Assembly: GCF_051401765.1 (NCBI RefSeq)
Contig: NC_135067.1
Location: 21,199,501 to 21,263,500 of the forward strand
Reading direction: 5' to 3'
From: Calliopsis andreniformis
Lineage: Eukaryota; Arthropoda; Insecta; Hymenoptera; Andrenidae
DNA: 64,000 nt
The position numbers were made by a program, and so were the translations under genes. This document shows, one piece after another, positions 49,001 through 60,902 of the stretch. The notes beneath the pieces are model-generated. The model was not told the DNA's origin and ran no database searches. It saw only the letters and a list, made by a program, of their open reading frames with translations. The first letter of the stretch is position 1, and each line of letters starts with the position of its first letter.

Positions 49001-52000
49001 CAATTATCGAAGAAATGTACAAGCTCGCAGCAGAAAGAAAAGCCGAGTCGCTTCTCTGGCGAGCCTGGGATAAAAATAATCCACTGACTAACATCTAGGT
49101 TTCGAGGACTATTATTATCCCGAATCTCTCCTCCAAGATAGGCGAGCGAAAAGAAATGTAGCGATCGTCGAAGCGCATCTGAGAATAATCGAAGCTCTTT
49201 ATAAGTGGCTATGTTAGGAAGAAAACTGACTTTTCCAAAAAGGAGGAGCTTTCTGCCTTTTCGTGGACGGGCTTCATTTATTTTCGTAGCAATTCGAGCT
49301 CTATATCGAACGTCAACGGGTTCGCGGTATTCCTCACATTCCGTGAAGCGTTCTAACAGCCACGACACGCGTGCATTATCTCTTCCCATGGAAGAGTCGT
49401 TCCCCGAGCTTCATTTCCACGAATCCGAGGAAGCCGTGACTGTTTCGCGTACTCGCATTTTCCGCAGGTCCGTGATTCTGCTGACATCCACAAAGACGAC
49501 TCGTCGCGTTGCATTTACTCGAATTTCACGGGCACCAGAGGCGAGAGAAGCACGCATCTCGGCTGGCTTGTCGGGACTACTTCGAAATTCATGCTGAACT
49601 TTGATTTCACTTACCATTCGGGAGACTTTGGGAGTATTTATCTGCACTGGACACATATAGCAAGGACACGTAATGAAAGTATGATATAACTTGACAGTGA
49701 AATGAAAAGATAATTAAGATCTTTGTGGCATCTCATAATCTTGCTGCTGAGAATAATATAGAACATCCACACATTAGCCCAGAATTGAAATGAAATTCTT
49801 CATCACCGCACCGATTACCTGCGCATTAGCATTCTGTCCAAGTGCTCCAGGGAGAATATCATATTTCCCAGGTTTCCAGTAAACGATACCGAAAAAAGGT
49901 GCTACGGTATGGAAAGGCCTGTCCCTGGCTCTCTAGGTATCCGCAAACTGAGAATAATAGAAGTAAGCGGCTCGTTTATGACCGGTATTAACTTGCCCGA
50001 ATAATTCAGTAAACTGTTCACCTCGGCGACTGGGGGGTAAATAACTGCCTTCGCCTTCAGTCGCTGCAGCGGAAGAAGAAGCGAGGTAAGAAGAGTGCCA
50101 GAGGAGTGGTCGGGGAAAAGACAAACAACCGTCACTCGTGTTCTTTTTCTCCTCCATTTTTCCTCGATCGAGGAACAGAGCTGTTCAGAAGCAACACGGT
50201 CGAAGGTGGCGTAGGTCAGCACAGCAGATCAACCAGACAGTATGCTCGAGTTCGATTGTCAGCGAGGTGCTCGCCGACTCATGGAACCTCTGGGATTTCC
50301 CCAACATGCTAATTTAGCCGAGCGATCGACAGACGCCCAGCTTTTGATGGCTATCTCCATGAACGCTAGCGACCAATTCGTTGGACAAGCTTTCGCGATA
50401 ACCCAGATACCGCGACGTCGGACGCCTTTTTTTTTCTTCCAATTGTTCGGCACAGAGGCAGCGATTATTATGCCACTGCTGTCGGATGAAGGAAGGGATC
50501 CGCCGCGGATTCAATTGAATTTTACATCCCTCTGTTTCGAGGGTATTATTTTAAAACAGGGGAATACCGATGGCGCGTGTTCTCGCAGGAGAGGGACGCT
50601 CAGAAGGGGATTTCGATGCGCGATAAAAATTCCCATAAAAGTTGGGAGGTGGGTATTGCACCGTGCCGCGGCGGCTTTTATGTCGTGAAACGTATCGGAA
50701 ATTAATATGCCAATTTCCTCCGAAAACAGGCTTGGCACGGGCTCACCCCGGCCCATGTAAAGGGCTTTTGTCGGGAAATTAGCGAAACGCGGGAACCCGT
50801 GTTCGGAATGTCAAAGCGATTTAAACGCAATAATATACCTTGACTCGCGCCTGCAGCTGATTTTCGATTATTTCATTTGTTTATTTGGCCCTGGGTAACC
50901 GCAGAAGGACAATCTGATTTATTACGATTTAAATGAAAGTATCAAAGAAATGATATTTATTGAAAACACAGGACACAAGAACGCAATAATAAAAAAAGGA
51001 AGACTCGAACGAAAAAGCAGCATCTTTTTATCATCATGTCAGTGTTTGAAACTCGCTAAAAATGCGGTGGTTTCTTATTCACCGAACCTTTCGCATCAGT
51101 TCCTTCCATTTGGCAGCGGAGCATCGCGTTACGAAAAATTAGACGCGAAAGAGATATATCGCGGTAGTTCCAGGAACGGTGGAAAAACTGAAAACACGAG
51201 AGATTGGCTTTTGACGACGCGACCTCTGCCGGTGCGGGAAAGAAATTTCGCGCGCGCGCTAGTCAGTTTCCCGCCGCGGTGCTTCCTGGCTTTCGTCGTG
51301 AACGACGTCCGCAAACAAGTAAGGAACTCGAGCAGCAGCGTTACGAGTGTCACGGTAGTAGTCCATTGCTATTATGATCGTGCGGCAATGCGCCTGGCGG
51401 CTTCCGCGCAAGGCGGCGTGTCGGTCGACCGAAGAGGAGGAATAGTATCGTAGGAATAGGCGGCGGTGGCGGCGGAGGAGTAGGGGGTGGAGAGTAGGTT
51501 GCGCGCGCGGCCATTTTGATAATCTCCCACTCCTCTGTCTCGCTCTCCGCTCCTTGCTTCTCCTCCTCTCCTCTCTCCTCTCAGTCTCTCTTTTCCACTC
51601 ATCCGACAACCCTTCCATCTCTCTCCACGCCCGTCTCGCTCTCCGTGTCTCGCCGTCTCTCTCCGACTCTCGCGTGTGTACGCACACCAACCTTTCCACC
51701 CGTACGTGAGCACAGACACGAGGAGGCCCTGGCGAGGGAGAAAGACGGAGAGCGAGAAAGCAGCGAGGTGAGGGAGGGGTGGTTGGTGCACCGAGAGGAT
51801 CGGTGCGTACTTTTTTTCTCGCGGCTTGTAGTGCATGGCGAGCTTTTGCGGGAAAAGAGCGTGTGCAGAGGAGAGTCGCCCCCGTGGTCGCTAGTGTCGC
51901 GATTTCCCTTCCTTCTCTCTCTCGCTCTTCCTCATTCGCTCTCCGTCTCGGTCGGTAGAGGAGCTCGCTCGCGCGCTCGCGCGCGCACACCGTGGCTCAC

Positions 52001-52481
52001 ACCGTGGCTCCCGGCGTGTCTACGCGCGTGGCCGCCCCTGTGTTGGTGCCTCCGTCTATCCATCTCGCTCCTTCGGCTCTCCCTCTCCTCGTCTCGACCG
52101 GAAGGTGCCAGTTTCTCGTCGACGATCGTCTCGTGCACACTCGCGCTACGTCGTCGCCGTTTCGTGAATCGTCGCTCCGCTCGGACCTGCTCTCCCCGTC
52201 GTCGCGCAGTATTCTAGCTCGCCGGACGCGGATGTGCGATGTAAACAAATTGGACGGCGAGCCTCGTGACCCTCGGGCCCGAATTTCGAGAGGAAAAGGA
52301 GCCGAGCAGCGCGCGTGCTGCCCCGTTCGTGTCGTTCTCGAGACCAGTGCAAGTAAACAAAGAATGTTGCCGCGTCAAGGAGACTGGCCGCGATCACTGT
52401 GTAATTCGTCGCCGCGGCTGTTGTTGCGCTCTCGCCTCGCGTCGCGTCCTTCTTCCAACTTTTTGCCGCGATAGTCGGCCG

Positions 52482-52515
52482 TCGTCGTCGTCGCCGCCGC
52501 CACCGCTGCCGCTGC

Positions 52516-52546
<31 letters not shown>

Positions 52547-52553
52547 GCCGCGA
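52482..52553 (+). repeat. CCG/GTC trinucleotide repeat
   Basis: GTC units, then CCG units with a few GCT replacements; the longest pure CCG run is about eight copies. On the minus strand it reads as CGG/CGA, giving Ala- or Gly-rich open frames. It lies within leader C and would form strong structure in a 5' UTR. Confidence 0.9.
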
Positions 52554-52754
52554 CGCTTCCTGCCGTCGTCGCTTTCGCGCTTCCACTGCGGCCAGCCGAA
52601 GAAAGGTGTCGACATTGAAGGATGGTGTATGATACGTGTGCCTTTATCTCTGCTTGGTGAGCCGTTGCGCACGGCGTGTGTGTTTTTCCACGAGCGGGAG
52701 CGCGCGCTTCTGGATTAGCCGCTCCTCTCGTGCGCTCCAAACGTCCACGAAAGA

Positions 52755-52931
52755 ATGAGAGTGTTTGTCCGCGCGATACTCGCGTCGCTAACGGCGAGTC
52801 ATCTTCGACCCGTACCCCCGATCTCGATTCTCGGTACCTCTGGTGAATCTGGTGATCCTAGTTCTAGTGACAACTCTTTCATAGGATTATTTTTGGATAC
52901 TGCGACGACCGACCTGCTCGTACGTTCTTGA
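52755..52931 (+). other. 58-codon upstream ORF near the end of leader C
   Basis: ATG at 52755 opens a frame of 58 codons ending with TGA at 52929-52931, seven bases before the exon end. It starts MRVFVRAILASLTASH, which is weakly like a signal peptide (basic then hydrophobic), and continues Pro/Ser/Gly-rich. I recognise no family. It may be a translated uORF or a chance frame. Confidence 0.3.
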
Positions 52932-53383
52932 ACGAACGGTGAGTACTCTTCGTCATCGAAGTTTCTATTCGTTTCTATTCGTCATCGAAGATAGTAATAG
53001 AATCGCAAATCCATACAATGGACGTGTTTTCCTCGTTTCAGAAGAATTAGTTCCGCGATGCATCACGACATCCTCGATCGCGTGTTACTTGAACTCTTTT
53101 TCTGCCTCCCATCCTAGTTTTTTCCACGATAGCACTTTTAGAGAAAGGTATGACGCTGCTTTCGTGACCGGGGCTTTGGTTTCGTGACCATGGCACGGAG
53201 GAAATGTAGACGTCTCCCTCGACTGGAAAATTGTTGTCGATATCTGTGATACAGCTCTCAATAAGGAATTTCGTTTAAAACCTCTGGAATCGGCCAGAAG
53301 AGCAACGCTGTTTATCGGTGACCGATGACTCGAAGCTAGATTTCGCTCGATGTAAATATAACGCGCTACGCCGTGTGTAAACG

Positions 53384-53416
53384 CGGCGAGCGCTCGGCGA
53401 GCGCTCGGCGAGCGAG
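53384..53416 (+). repeat. 11-bp tandem repeat CGGCGAGCGCT, three copies
   Basis: Two perfect copies and a third altered at its end (CGGCGAGCGAG). It is the third 11-bp by three minisatellite in the window, after 33089 and 40836, with an unrelated unit sequence. Confidence 0.9.
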
Positions 53417-54675
53417 TTCGCAGCAGAGCGTTTCGCGGTAATTCCAGAAAATTATCGACAGATGCTCGCGCGTAAAAACCTCTCCGCCGGCCACGGTGGC
53501 GGCCATGTTCGAAACCGCTGGTCGGAAGATATATTTCGATTTCGTCGCGTACCACGTGCCGCCATTTTTTCTCTCAACGTACAAACATCGTATTACTTTA
53601 GTGCGCTTTCCTTTGACGTTCGGTGTTGTTGTCGATTGATCGGCAGGTCATTTGAGTTGGTATTTGTACGAGTAATTTTATCAACCTTTTTATCAACCCG
53701 TGAGATTTGCTCAGGACAACAACAACGGGCCGCTTCGATACTAGAACGTGCCTGTGCCAAGCTATGATTCACGGTCCCTACCTGTAAGACCTACTTACGA
53801 AGGTATCCGAATAGCGCACGTCCACGTGAAAGATAACGCAAGTAATATCATTTCTTGCAATTAGGAAGTATATGTAAACAAAGATAATATTGGCATAGAT
53901 ACTTAGGAATTTGCTTAAAACTTATTTCAAATTCACTCGTGGTTATTTTAGTTTCTGGAGGACACTGTTTATATTCGACGTTCTTTGAAATGTCGTACTT
54001 GTGATTCGATCGAAAAACTTGGAGTAGGTAACATGTGCAATGCGCAGAAAGAATGCAAAGTCGGTTCTGCTACGTTTCGTCGACTATCCGACTTGGTCCG
54101 CGAAGTTAATCCTGTTATTTCACGAACGCCTATACTCTTACATAAATTCTGCTTTTCCATTAGAGGGCGCTTCGTAGCTCGATAATAAAATTCATGAGGA
54201 GAGATAAAAAAGTCTAGTCGTGCGTTCGTAAGTTCGCGAGCGAGATATTTTTAAGATATTCGGTTTTCGGTATTTTGCGTCGAAGGAAACCGATTCATAA
54301 CATAGATATATTCGTTTCAGGGGCATTACCATGATACTAGATTTCAGTTATTCAAGGATACTTGTAATCGCACGAAAAGAGTTGAACTTGTAACCCGAAA
54401 CACTAAATCTGGAATGCCGTGTGTGTACAAACAAATCTACAAAAATTCCTCCATATTATATCATATAATCGTAAAACTTCCTGCATATAAATCGTCACGA
54501 AATGTAAAGAAATAGTTTTCGAAATTTTAGTCTGGAAACCTCGAGCTCGGCGATTGTTTTGATGGAATGTGTTTTGAACATTGTCGAGGAATTCTCTTCG
54601 CCATGATTTATCTTCGCAGCGACGCGATAAATCTATCCTTTCCACTTTTCTTCGCCAAAGCCGAGCGTTCTCCGA

Positions 54676-54872
54676 TGACGTCACGAGTTTAACCTAAACG
54701 TGACTCAACAGTTAGCAGAGGGGCAGGGAGGATTTCGGGAAGTACAATTTGACGGTACATCGTGAAGAAATTTTGCGACTATTCGTCATTCTGTCGCTCT
54801 CACTCCGTTCCACTCTGGCGCTCTCTCTTCCCTCTGCCTGTCGCGTCGCGGCGCGCGCTAACTTCGGATTAC
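54676..54872 (+). promoter_or_regulatory. Possible extra promoter and untranslated exon
   Basis: A perfect CRE octamer TGACGTCA (54676-54683) is followed within 200 bp by a CpG- and CT-rich block ending in a strong donor (TTAC then GTAAGTG, donor at 54873). No start codon is in the phase used by the other leaders. The pattern matches leader C on a smaller scale, but chance is a fair alternative. Confidence 0.2.
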
Positions 54873-57800
54873 GTAAGTGACAGAGAGCGCTGCTACCAAA
54901 GAGCCTTGGTTTCCTTTTAAAAATGGCCGTCCACTGGCCCGAGTAGCATCATCTCGTGTCGAAAACATCGGCCGTTCTACGCCGCGGAACGCTGCCGCGG
55001 CTCTCCGAGAACATTCGAGGGTTTGTGCGCTCGATTTTCGCGGAATTATCGGCACGGGCGACCTCGATGCGTTTCCACGTTGATAAATAGCAACAATAAC
55101 GCGTTTGCTACGAAGTCGAGGCCAGGGCGACTCATTAACGCCACTTTTTACCAATACTTTGTTTTTCTTTTATGAAATATGGTTTGTTTATAATCTTCTC
55201 GTGAAGTCAATAGACCTGTCAGAGTAGGAAGAATAACTGCTACGATTATTTATTGGTTATAGGTTTTTAAAGATATTGCGACCGTTATGGAAACCTATTA
55301 TCTCGGCAAATAGACACACTTCAGTTCTTGATATATACGGTGTCAGTATCATTGTCTATATAGAAACAAAAATTTCACTGTTTGATCTCTCCTATAGAAA
55401 CAGAGTCCCTATCAGAACTGCAGCAATCAATTTATCGATAATCACAGCTCAATGGCCGAACCATGGACACGATATCGATATGCTCCCCCATGATTCTCTG
55501 GCAGACGTAGAAAATATTATCGAAGGAATCCGATTCATCCAGTGCGCGATTTGTTGGGCCAAAGTTCGAGCGAATACGACGACGCATTTGGCGCTCCAGT
55601 GTCGAAGCTGGAAGGAAAAGAAATTCGCGAGAAGTTGGCGGAACATCGTTATTGGATGCTGACTTCTCGGTAGCTCAAAGGGGAGCAGCTTTGCATCTCC
55701 TCCGCGCGATGATATCGAGTTTATAGTAAAATTCCGAGGAAGGTAATAAAGAGGAAGCGGCACGAGAAAGTATCGACGACTTCTGGGCGGAGTCAATTTG
55801 TCGGCTCATCCGTTGCGAGCGTCGACTTCGATTCGTAGGACGGGGAAGATATACGAGCAAGGGAATCGGCATCCAGCAACGCATTTTTGCGGCGAGATTA
55901 GAGTCGCGATAACGGCTGATAATAGGCTTAATCGGCGATAACGAGCAGCGGAACGACGATAAAATTCGCCGCGGAGCATCGACGTTTCGAGATGTTAATT
56001 TCCTATTGCGCGAAACGCAAACGGATATCGCGTCGATATTCAATCGTGCCCGCTAATATCGAGGGAAAGTTTTTTGCACGGGCGCCGGTTTCGTCGTTCG
56101 TTAAATTGCCCAATGCCCCCCGGCGGCCACGTTCCCGTATTTCCCGTTCCCCTTAAAACGTCGGTAATTAATTGAATCGCGCTCCTCGATCGTTTCACGC
56201 GAGAGCCCGATAGAAAATATCGGCGATTAAGCGCGGAAATTGGCGTCACAGATAACGCGCTTTTCTTTTCAATCGGCCGTGCACGTTTTATCTTTCGTTC
56301 GGAAACTATTTACGTATCAAATATTATTTCGCTCGTCGAAGGTCGAACGAGCGAATCGTTAATCTTTTATCGATATTGCTTTAACGCTGGTCGTTTGTTG
56401 ATCTCGTGGTTTATTTAATGCGTCCACAGAGCCTGCGCACGCAACGAATTCGCTCGCGTGCCTGATTTACAGCGGGAAAGTGTGTTCAAAACTCGCGCAA
56501 GCAGCGCGTCGTGACGCGATGGGTGGGACAAAAGGGGCAGTCGGACGTTTAAAAAAGAGCAACAATGTTCTGAGGAACGAGCGTCATCGATGCTGACGTT
56601 TGTTTCTTTTCTGCCACAAGTTGGCAAACATTCGGCGACGCCGATGCTGGTTAAATATGCTGCCGCAGTCGGCCGACCGTTTCTCGTTTCCTTTTTATAG
56701 GCTGTGCTGTTAGGCGAGCCATTACGTAATGGTTATCGACAATGGGCAAGACGCAACTCCGTCCAGGCGGCTTCGGTTCTCGAGTCGGGATGACATTGCG
56801 AAGCGACCAGGCTTGACATTATCGTCGCGTCGACCCCGCTGAGCGTCGTCGAAACGAGGGAAAAATCGAGCCGAAGACTGGCCGAGGACCGTTCTTGAAC
56901 TTTGACCGAGTTACGTGCCATTAGTTGCTCGACTGGCCGCGCGTTCCAACTAATTCCAAAAGTTTTTTATCCGTTCAGCAGCGTCTGGAAACGTTTTTCG
57001 AGCTTGTCGAACGAGTTGTCGAAGGGCAAAGTACCGTGGATGCCTCGACGGAATAAATCAAAAGCTTCGTCGTGCTGGAGGGCAAGTTGTTCTTCACGTT
57101 GAGAGGGAATAATTGATAACAAATTGTTAGTGGCTTTTTTACCTGGAGACCACTGGATGAATAGTAGTTTTACCTTAAAAGCTGTTGCCCGGTATCGACC
57201 AAGATTCTAGGTAATAAAATTCGCGAGTGTTTCAACATTGACGCAGTACCGAGTGGCATATTTGATATTCTCGAGCGGTTTGAGCGTTCGAGGAAAGTGG
57301 ACGTGCTCGTGACGTCGATCGATTGAATATATTTATCGAACATAGTTAGGAATGCGAGATACACTGTGGCGAGTGCTAGTACCTCGTAACATTTGTTTAG
57401 ATAACAACATTGTGTCGTTTTATCGAAGCAGCAATATTCTCGACAACTTTTCAATTTTAGGAAATTCCGCCACGTTGGGGCATATCAACTTATCCGGGAG
57501 ATCTGAGATCAGTCTTTATCATTATTTGTTACGTAGAGGTAGCGTCATAAATCAAAGTACTCGAATATAAAGACCTGATTTTATTTTCAACTCCACGTCC
57601 ATATAAATCCACGAAAGTGTAAATAAGGTTGAAGCGCGTTCATAAAGACGAGTGCTCGACAGAATCCCGAGAAAAATGACGTCGAGCTGTAAAATCCATC
57701 AAAGCAACGAGCAATTCCTCTGTCGTCTATCGCTGCGTTGGATCCGTTCAAGGAGATTAGCGTGCGCGCGCGAGCATAGAACGAAACGCGGCTTTCGAAG

Positions 57801-57900
57801 GTTTGTCGTACCGCGAAACGATGTCAGTGTGTCAGTGTCAATGGAACAGAGTCATTGGGTTTGCCGATTGCGATTCAACAGGAAAATGGTTTCGCGGCGT

Positions 57901-57924
57901 GACAGCTCACGTCGGAGAGCTGTC
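57901..57924. repeat. Perfect 8-bp inverted repeat
   Basis: GACAGCTC, eight-base spacer ACGTCGGA, GAGCTGTC. It is a short stem in a CpG-rich patch with no other context. Confidence 0.8.
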
Positions 57925-58213
57925 GCCTCGCGAAAACATTCGAATCTCAGCCAGTGGAACATTCCTTCGCGAGCGATCTTTGATCCTCTCGCGATAACCT
58001 TCTCTCAAAATCGAATCGCGAAAGGAGTCGAGGAGAAACTGAGATTTTCCTACCGCAACGCGTTTCAACGCGTTTGCTTCGAATCGTAACAGGAATCGAT
58101 CACAGATCGATGGATCATTTCATCTCTCGCTAATCGTAATTGCGAGCCAATGCAATCGGTAATTAAGAACCGCAAGTGAGGAGGAAACAAGGATAGGGGG
58201 AGTGATTACGGCG

Positions 58214-58256
58214 CGAGAGAAAGAGAGAGAGAAAGAGAGAGAGAAAGAGAGGGAAA
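58214..58256 (+). repeat. GA-rich tract with 12-bp unit
   Basis: Three tandem copies of a GAGAGAAAGAGA-type unit. This is nearly the reverse complement of the CT tract at 12484-12519, so the same kind of simple sequence has expanded in opposite orientations. Confidence 0.9.
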
Positions 58257-60796
58257 AGACCGTCGAATCGGCGGGAATTTGCGACCGCGCAATCCGACAT
58301 TTAGCCTTCGTCGGCTCAAAATAAACGCGACAACTCACTCGCTCCCCTCTTCCACCCTCTGCTCCCTCCCCGCTCGCCCCTCTCCGTCCATCTTTATCCC
58401 TTGTCGATCTTCTCTCTGTTTCCTTCTCGTTCTCCCGCACGAATACTTTCGCTCTCTCGGTCGCGTTTATTACCGAGCACCTAGCCTAAGCTTGAATCCA
58501 ATTCACCACACGTACGGCCACGTGCGTGCATCGCTGCCGTCGTGTGCGTGCGCGCCAACGCGCTCGTTACTCTTTCGCGCGCTCGTTTAAATGTATACAT
58601 GCGAGTGGGTACTCTGTTGGATGTCTAGAGGATAATATAGCAGGAGAGTATGGGTGAGCAGGCTCTCTCTGGGACCTTTTGTTGGCTCCCCTGAGAATCG
58701 ATAGATATTGGAAGATACGTGTATTTTTCGCATTAACTTTTAATTACGAAGAGCGTAAGAGTTTGTCTCATGGAAGCGAAGATCCATTCGCGAGATGTTA
58801 TTGAAATTATACACCGAATGTCAAAGTGTTTCTCGATCGAAGATTATCATACTTTCCGCGACGAATCCTCATTTCCATACAATCGAAAAAACGAATACGC
58901 TTCTTTATAGACGCTCGACCGTGTTCTCTTAACCACGAGCTCTTATTTTCCTCGAGCTAAAGGTTAACAATCTTCGCACCTCGTGTTGTATGACAAACTT
59001 GAGTAATTTATTCGAAAACTAAATTTAAGACCCTCTGCGGTAAAAGGTCGGGGGCAGTCGTGGGCGGGCCAAGGGTCGGTAACTCCCACGTTGTGAATAT
59101 AGCATGATACTGTATAAAATGGAACGATAAGTCCGTGAAACACGCTGCTTTCCTGGATTTCCATCGGAGAGCAGCGTTTCACATGCAACTGGATGATAGC
59201 GCGTCACAGGTTGCTCGAGCGTCACTGCTGACGTCGATCGATCCTAAACCGGTACGCGTTACACATCTGCGCGTTTTCCCAGAGACGTTGCAAAACGCGG
59301 GAAATCTGCTGATCTGTCGGGGATCGAGACGATACACGATCATCGGAGCCTGGCCGATTCGTTCGACCAGATCGACGTCGGACTCTCCAGTTGATTAACG
59401 AGAATGCCGCCGTGCGCGCAGCTTATTCGAAACGGATCCAGCGCCACTTTTCATTTAGGATTCATATTTGTCACGGTTGCGCGTGTGTGTCGCGGACGCC
59501 AGGAGTGTTTCCAATTAAAAAGGACACTTCGCCACGATCGGAGGATTCAATTGGGTCGAGAGCGATAGGTATATGAATTTTTTTGTTCAGTAAATACACC
59601 CGAGCGATGCGCTATCGAGAATCGAAAGGTCGGGGGCGCGTTAACCGATTTCCCGCTGGAGAGGGAGACCGCCACCTGGAATCCGTCAGCGTCGTACGCG
59701 AATTATCGACCGGTATGAAAAGGGCAGAACACGGTTGATAGTTCGTCGTAAAACATGGTCGCGCGATGTGTTTTATTGACCGACAGAGGAGAGACCTGTT
59801 CGCTTCAGCCCCGATAACGTAATAATCCTTTATCGCGCGATTGAAGAGGACACAGGCCAGGCGGAAAGCCGGGAATATACCCTTTGATGGCCGGGCTTGT
59901 TCTTTCCCCCAGAACGTCGGTGACGTTTTTACGAACCGACCACGTGAATCGATACGAGTCGACGCGGATCAGCGAACAGCTCGAAAAATATTTTCGCTCG
60001 TCTTTGTCCGTTCACCGCGACGTCGACGGGGCCCTTGTCGCGGTCGAACTGTGCCTCGCCGACGACAAATGAAAATGGGAATTTTATCTGCCGACTTAGA
60101 GCATACCAACCGGCGAAGTAGATTAATTTCGTAAAACGATCCTCGCCTCGATCGACCGTTCGAACAGAACGGTTGATACGGGAGGATAGAAAGTGGAACG
60201 ATCAAGTGGAAACCGACGTCGGATCAATTGGTTTTGCTTTCCGTCGATTGCCTCTCCTCGTCCCTCTTTTTCCCCCGTATTTGTCACGAATCGCGACTGA
60301 TACAACAGACCTTTCCAATCGTTCCTTCTTCGTTACCATTTCAAATGGACCACGATTAACGCGGGTTAATTATTTCCGGGCGGCGATGTTCCGTCCCCGG
60401 GGCGGATCGGTTTCTCGCTAAACGATTCGCTCGGGAAACCCCTGCCAGTCATCCGATTACAGACGTTTGCATAGCTCAAAAATCCCAGTTAATTTGTTCT
60501 CTCGGTTGTCGGTGCCCTCGTTGCTCCACTTTCGGAAGACTCGTTGGATTCGCGGAAGCTTCTTCACTGTTATATTAAACAGGGGAATGGGTCTGTAATA
60601 TCTCGCACACAGTCTATCAACGGGTTTATAAATAGACGTTTATCAGGCCAAGTTCTTCGCTCAGGGGGACGAGAGATCGGGTGTTGGACCATAACGTTAA
60701 AATTGCTCATTTGATTCTACCCTGATATGCACGTAGACACGGAACAGAAGCTACCGATATTTCTTTTTAAATATCATTACATGGTGGCTAAGATAT

Positions 60797-60902
60797 GTTC
60801 GAAAATTTGAATATTCGAAAATTTAAAAATTCAACCGTCAAAGTTTTGAATGTTTAAAAATTCAAAAATTTTGGCCGTTAAAAATTTGAAAATTTGAAAA
60901 AG
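60797..60902. repeat. AT-rich degenerate repeat (GAAAATTTGAA family)
   Basis: About 105 bp of GAAAATTTGAA, AAAAATTCAA and similar words, interrupted by CCGTCAAAG and GGCCGTTAAAA. The two interruptions share CCGT(C/T)AAA, so a unit of about 45-50 bp may be duplicated. It resembles the block at 11636-11832. Confidence 0.8.

Larger units (their letters stand above)
33796..51479. other. Long intron-like noncoding region
   Basis: About 17.7 kb without a supported gene. AT-rich parts include 34680-35100, 38600-38960, 41640-42070, 43320-43920 and 47190-47400. CpG-rich parts include 35230-35590, 37440-38170, 44400-44900, 45530-46480 and 48050-48640. These give short overlapping open frames on both strands with no domain. 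Simple repeats and inverted repeats are listed separately. Minus-strand donor-like sites (for example CCGAATG followed by GTAAGTG near 49614) were judged chance matches. Confidence 0.6.
51480..52938 (+). promoter_or_regulatory. Leader C: CpG-rich promoter and untranslated first exon
   Basis: About 1.4 kb of very CpG-rich sequence ending in a consensus donor (AACG then GTGAGTACT, donor at 52939). It contains pyrimidine-rich text (51520-51680), a CGCGCGCTCGCGCGCGC run near 51965, a CCG repeat and several short upstream frames. Reading back from the donor in the phase needed for 63853, the frame is open only from 52871 and has no ATG (stop TGA 52868-52870). So the exon itself would be noncoding for that product. 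A transcript from here would have to start at the internal ATG 63902 in the common exon. The transcription start is not visible. Confidence 0.5.

Noticed and set aside
49614..49657. Minus-strand ATG frame (MCPVQINTPK...) ending at a GTAAGTG donor
   Set aside because: Short, phase 0, with no leader-like context or partner exon on the minus strand.
51516..52217. 233-codon plus-strand frame and overlapping 243-codon minus-strand frame in leader C
   Set aside because: The plus-strand frame begins at a non-ATG codon, both are Ser/Arg/Pro low complexity, and simultaneous openness on both strands points to CpG-rich composition.
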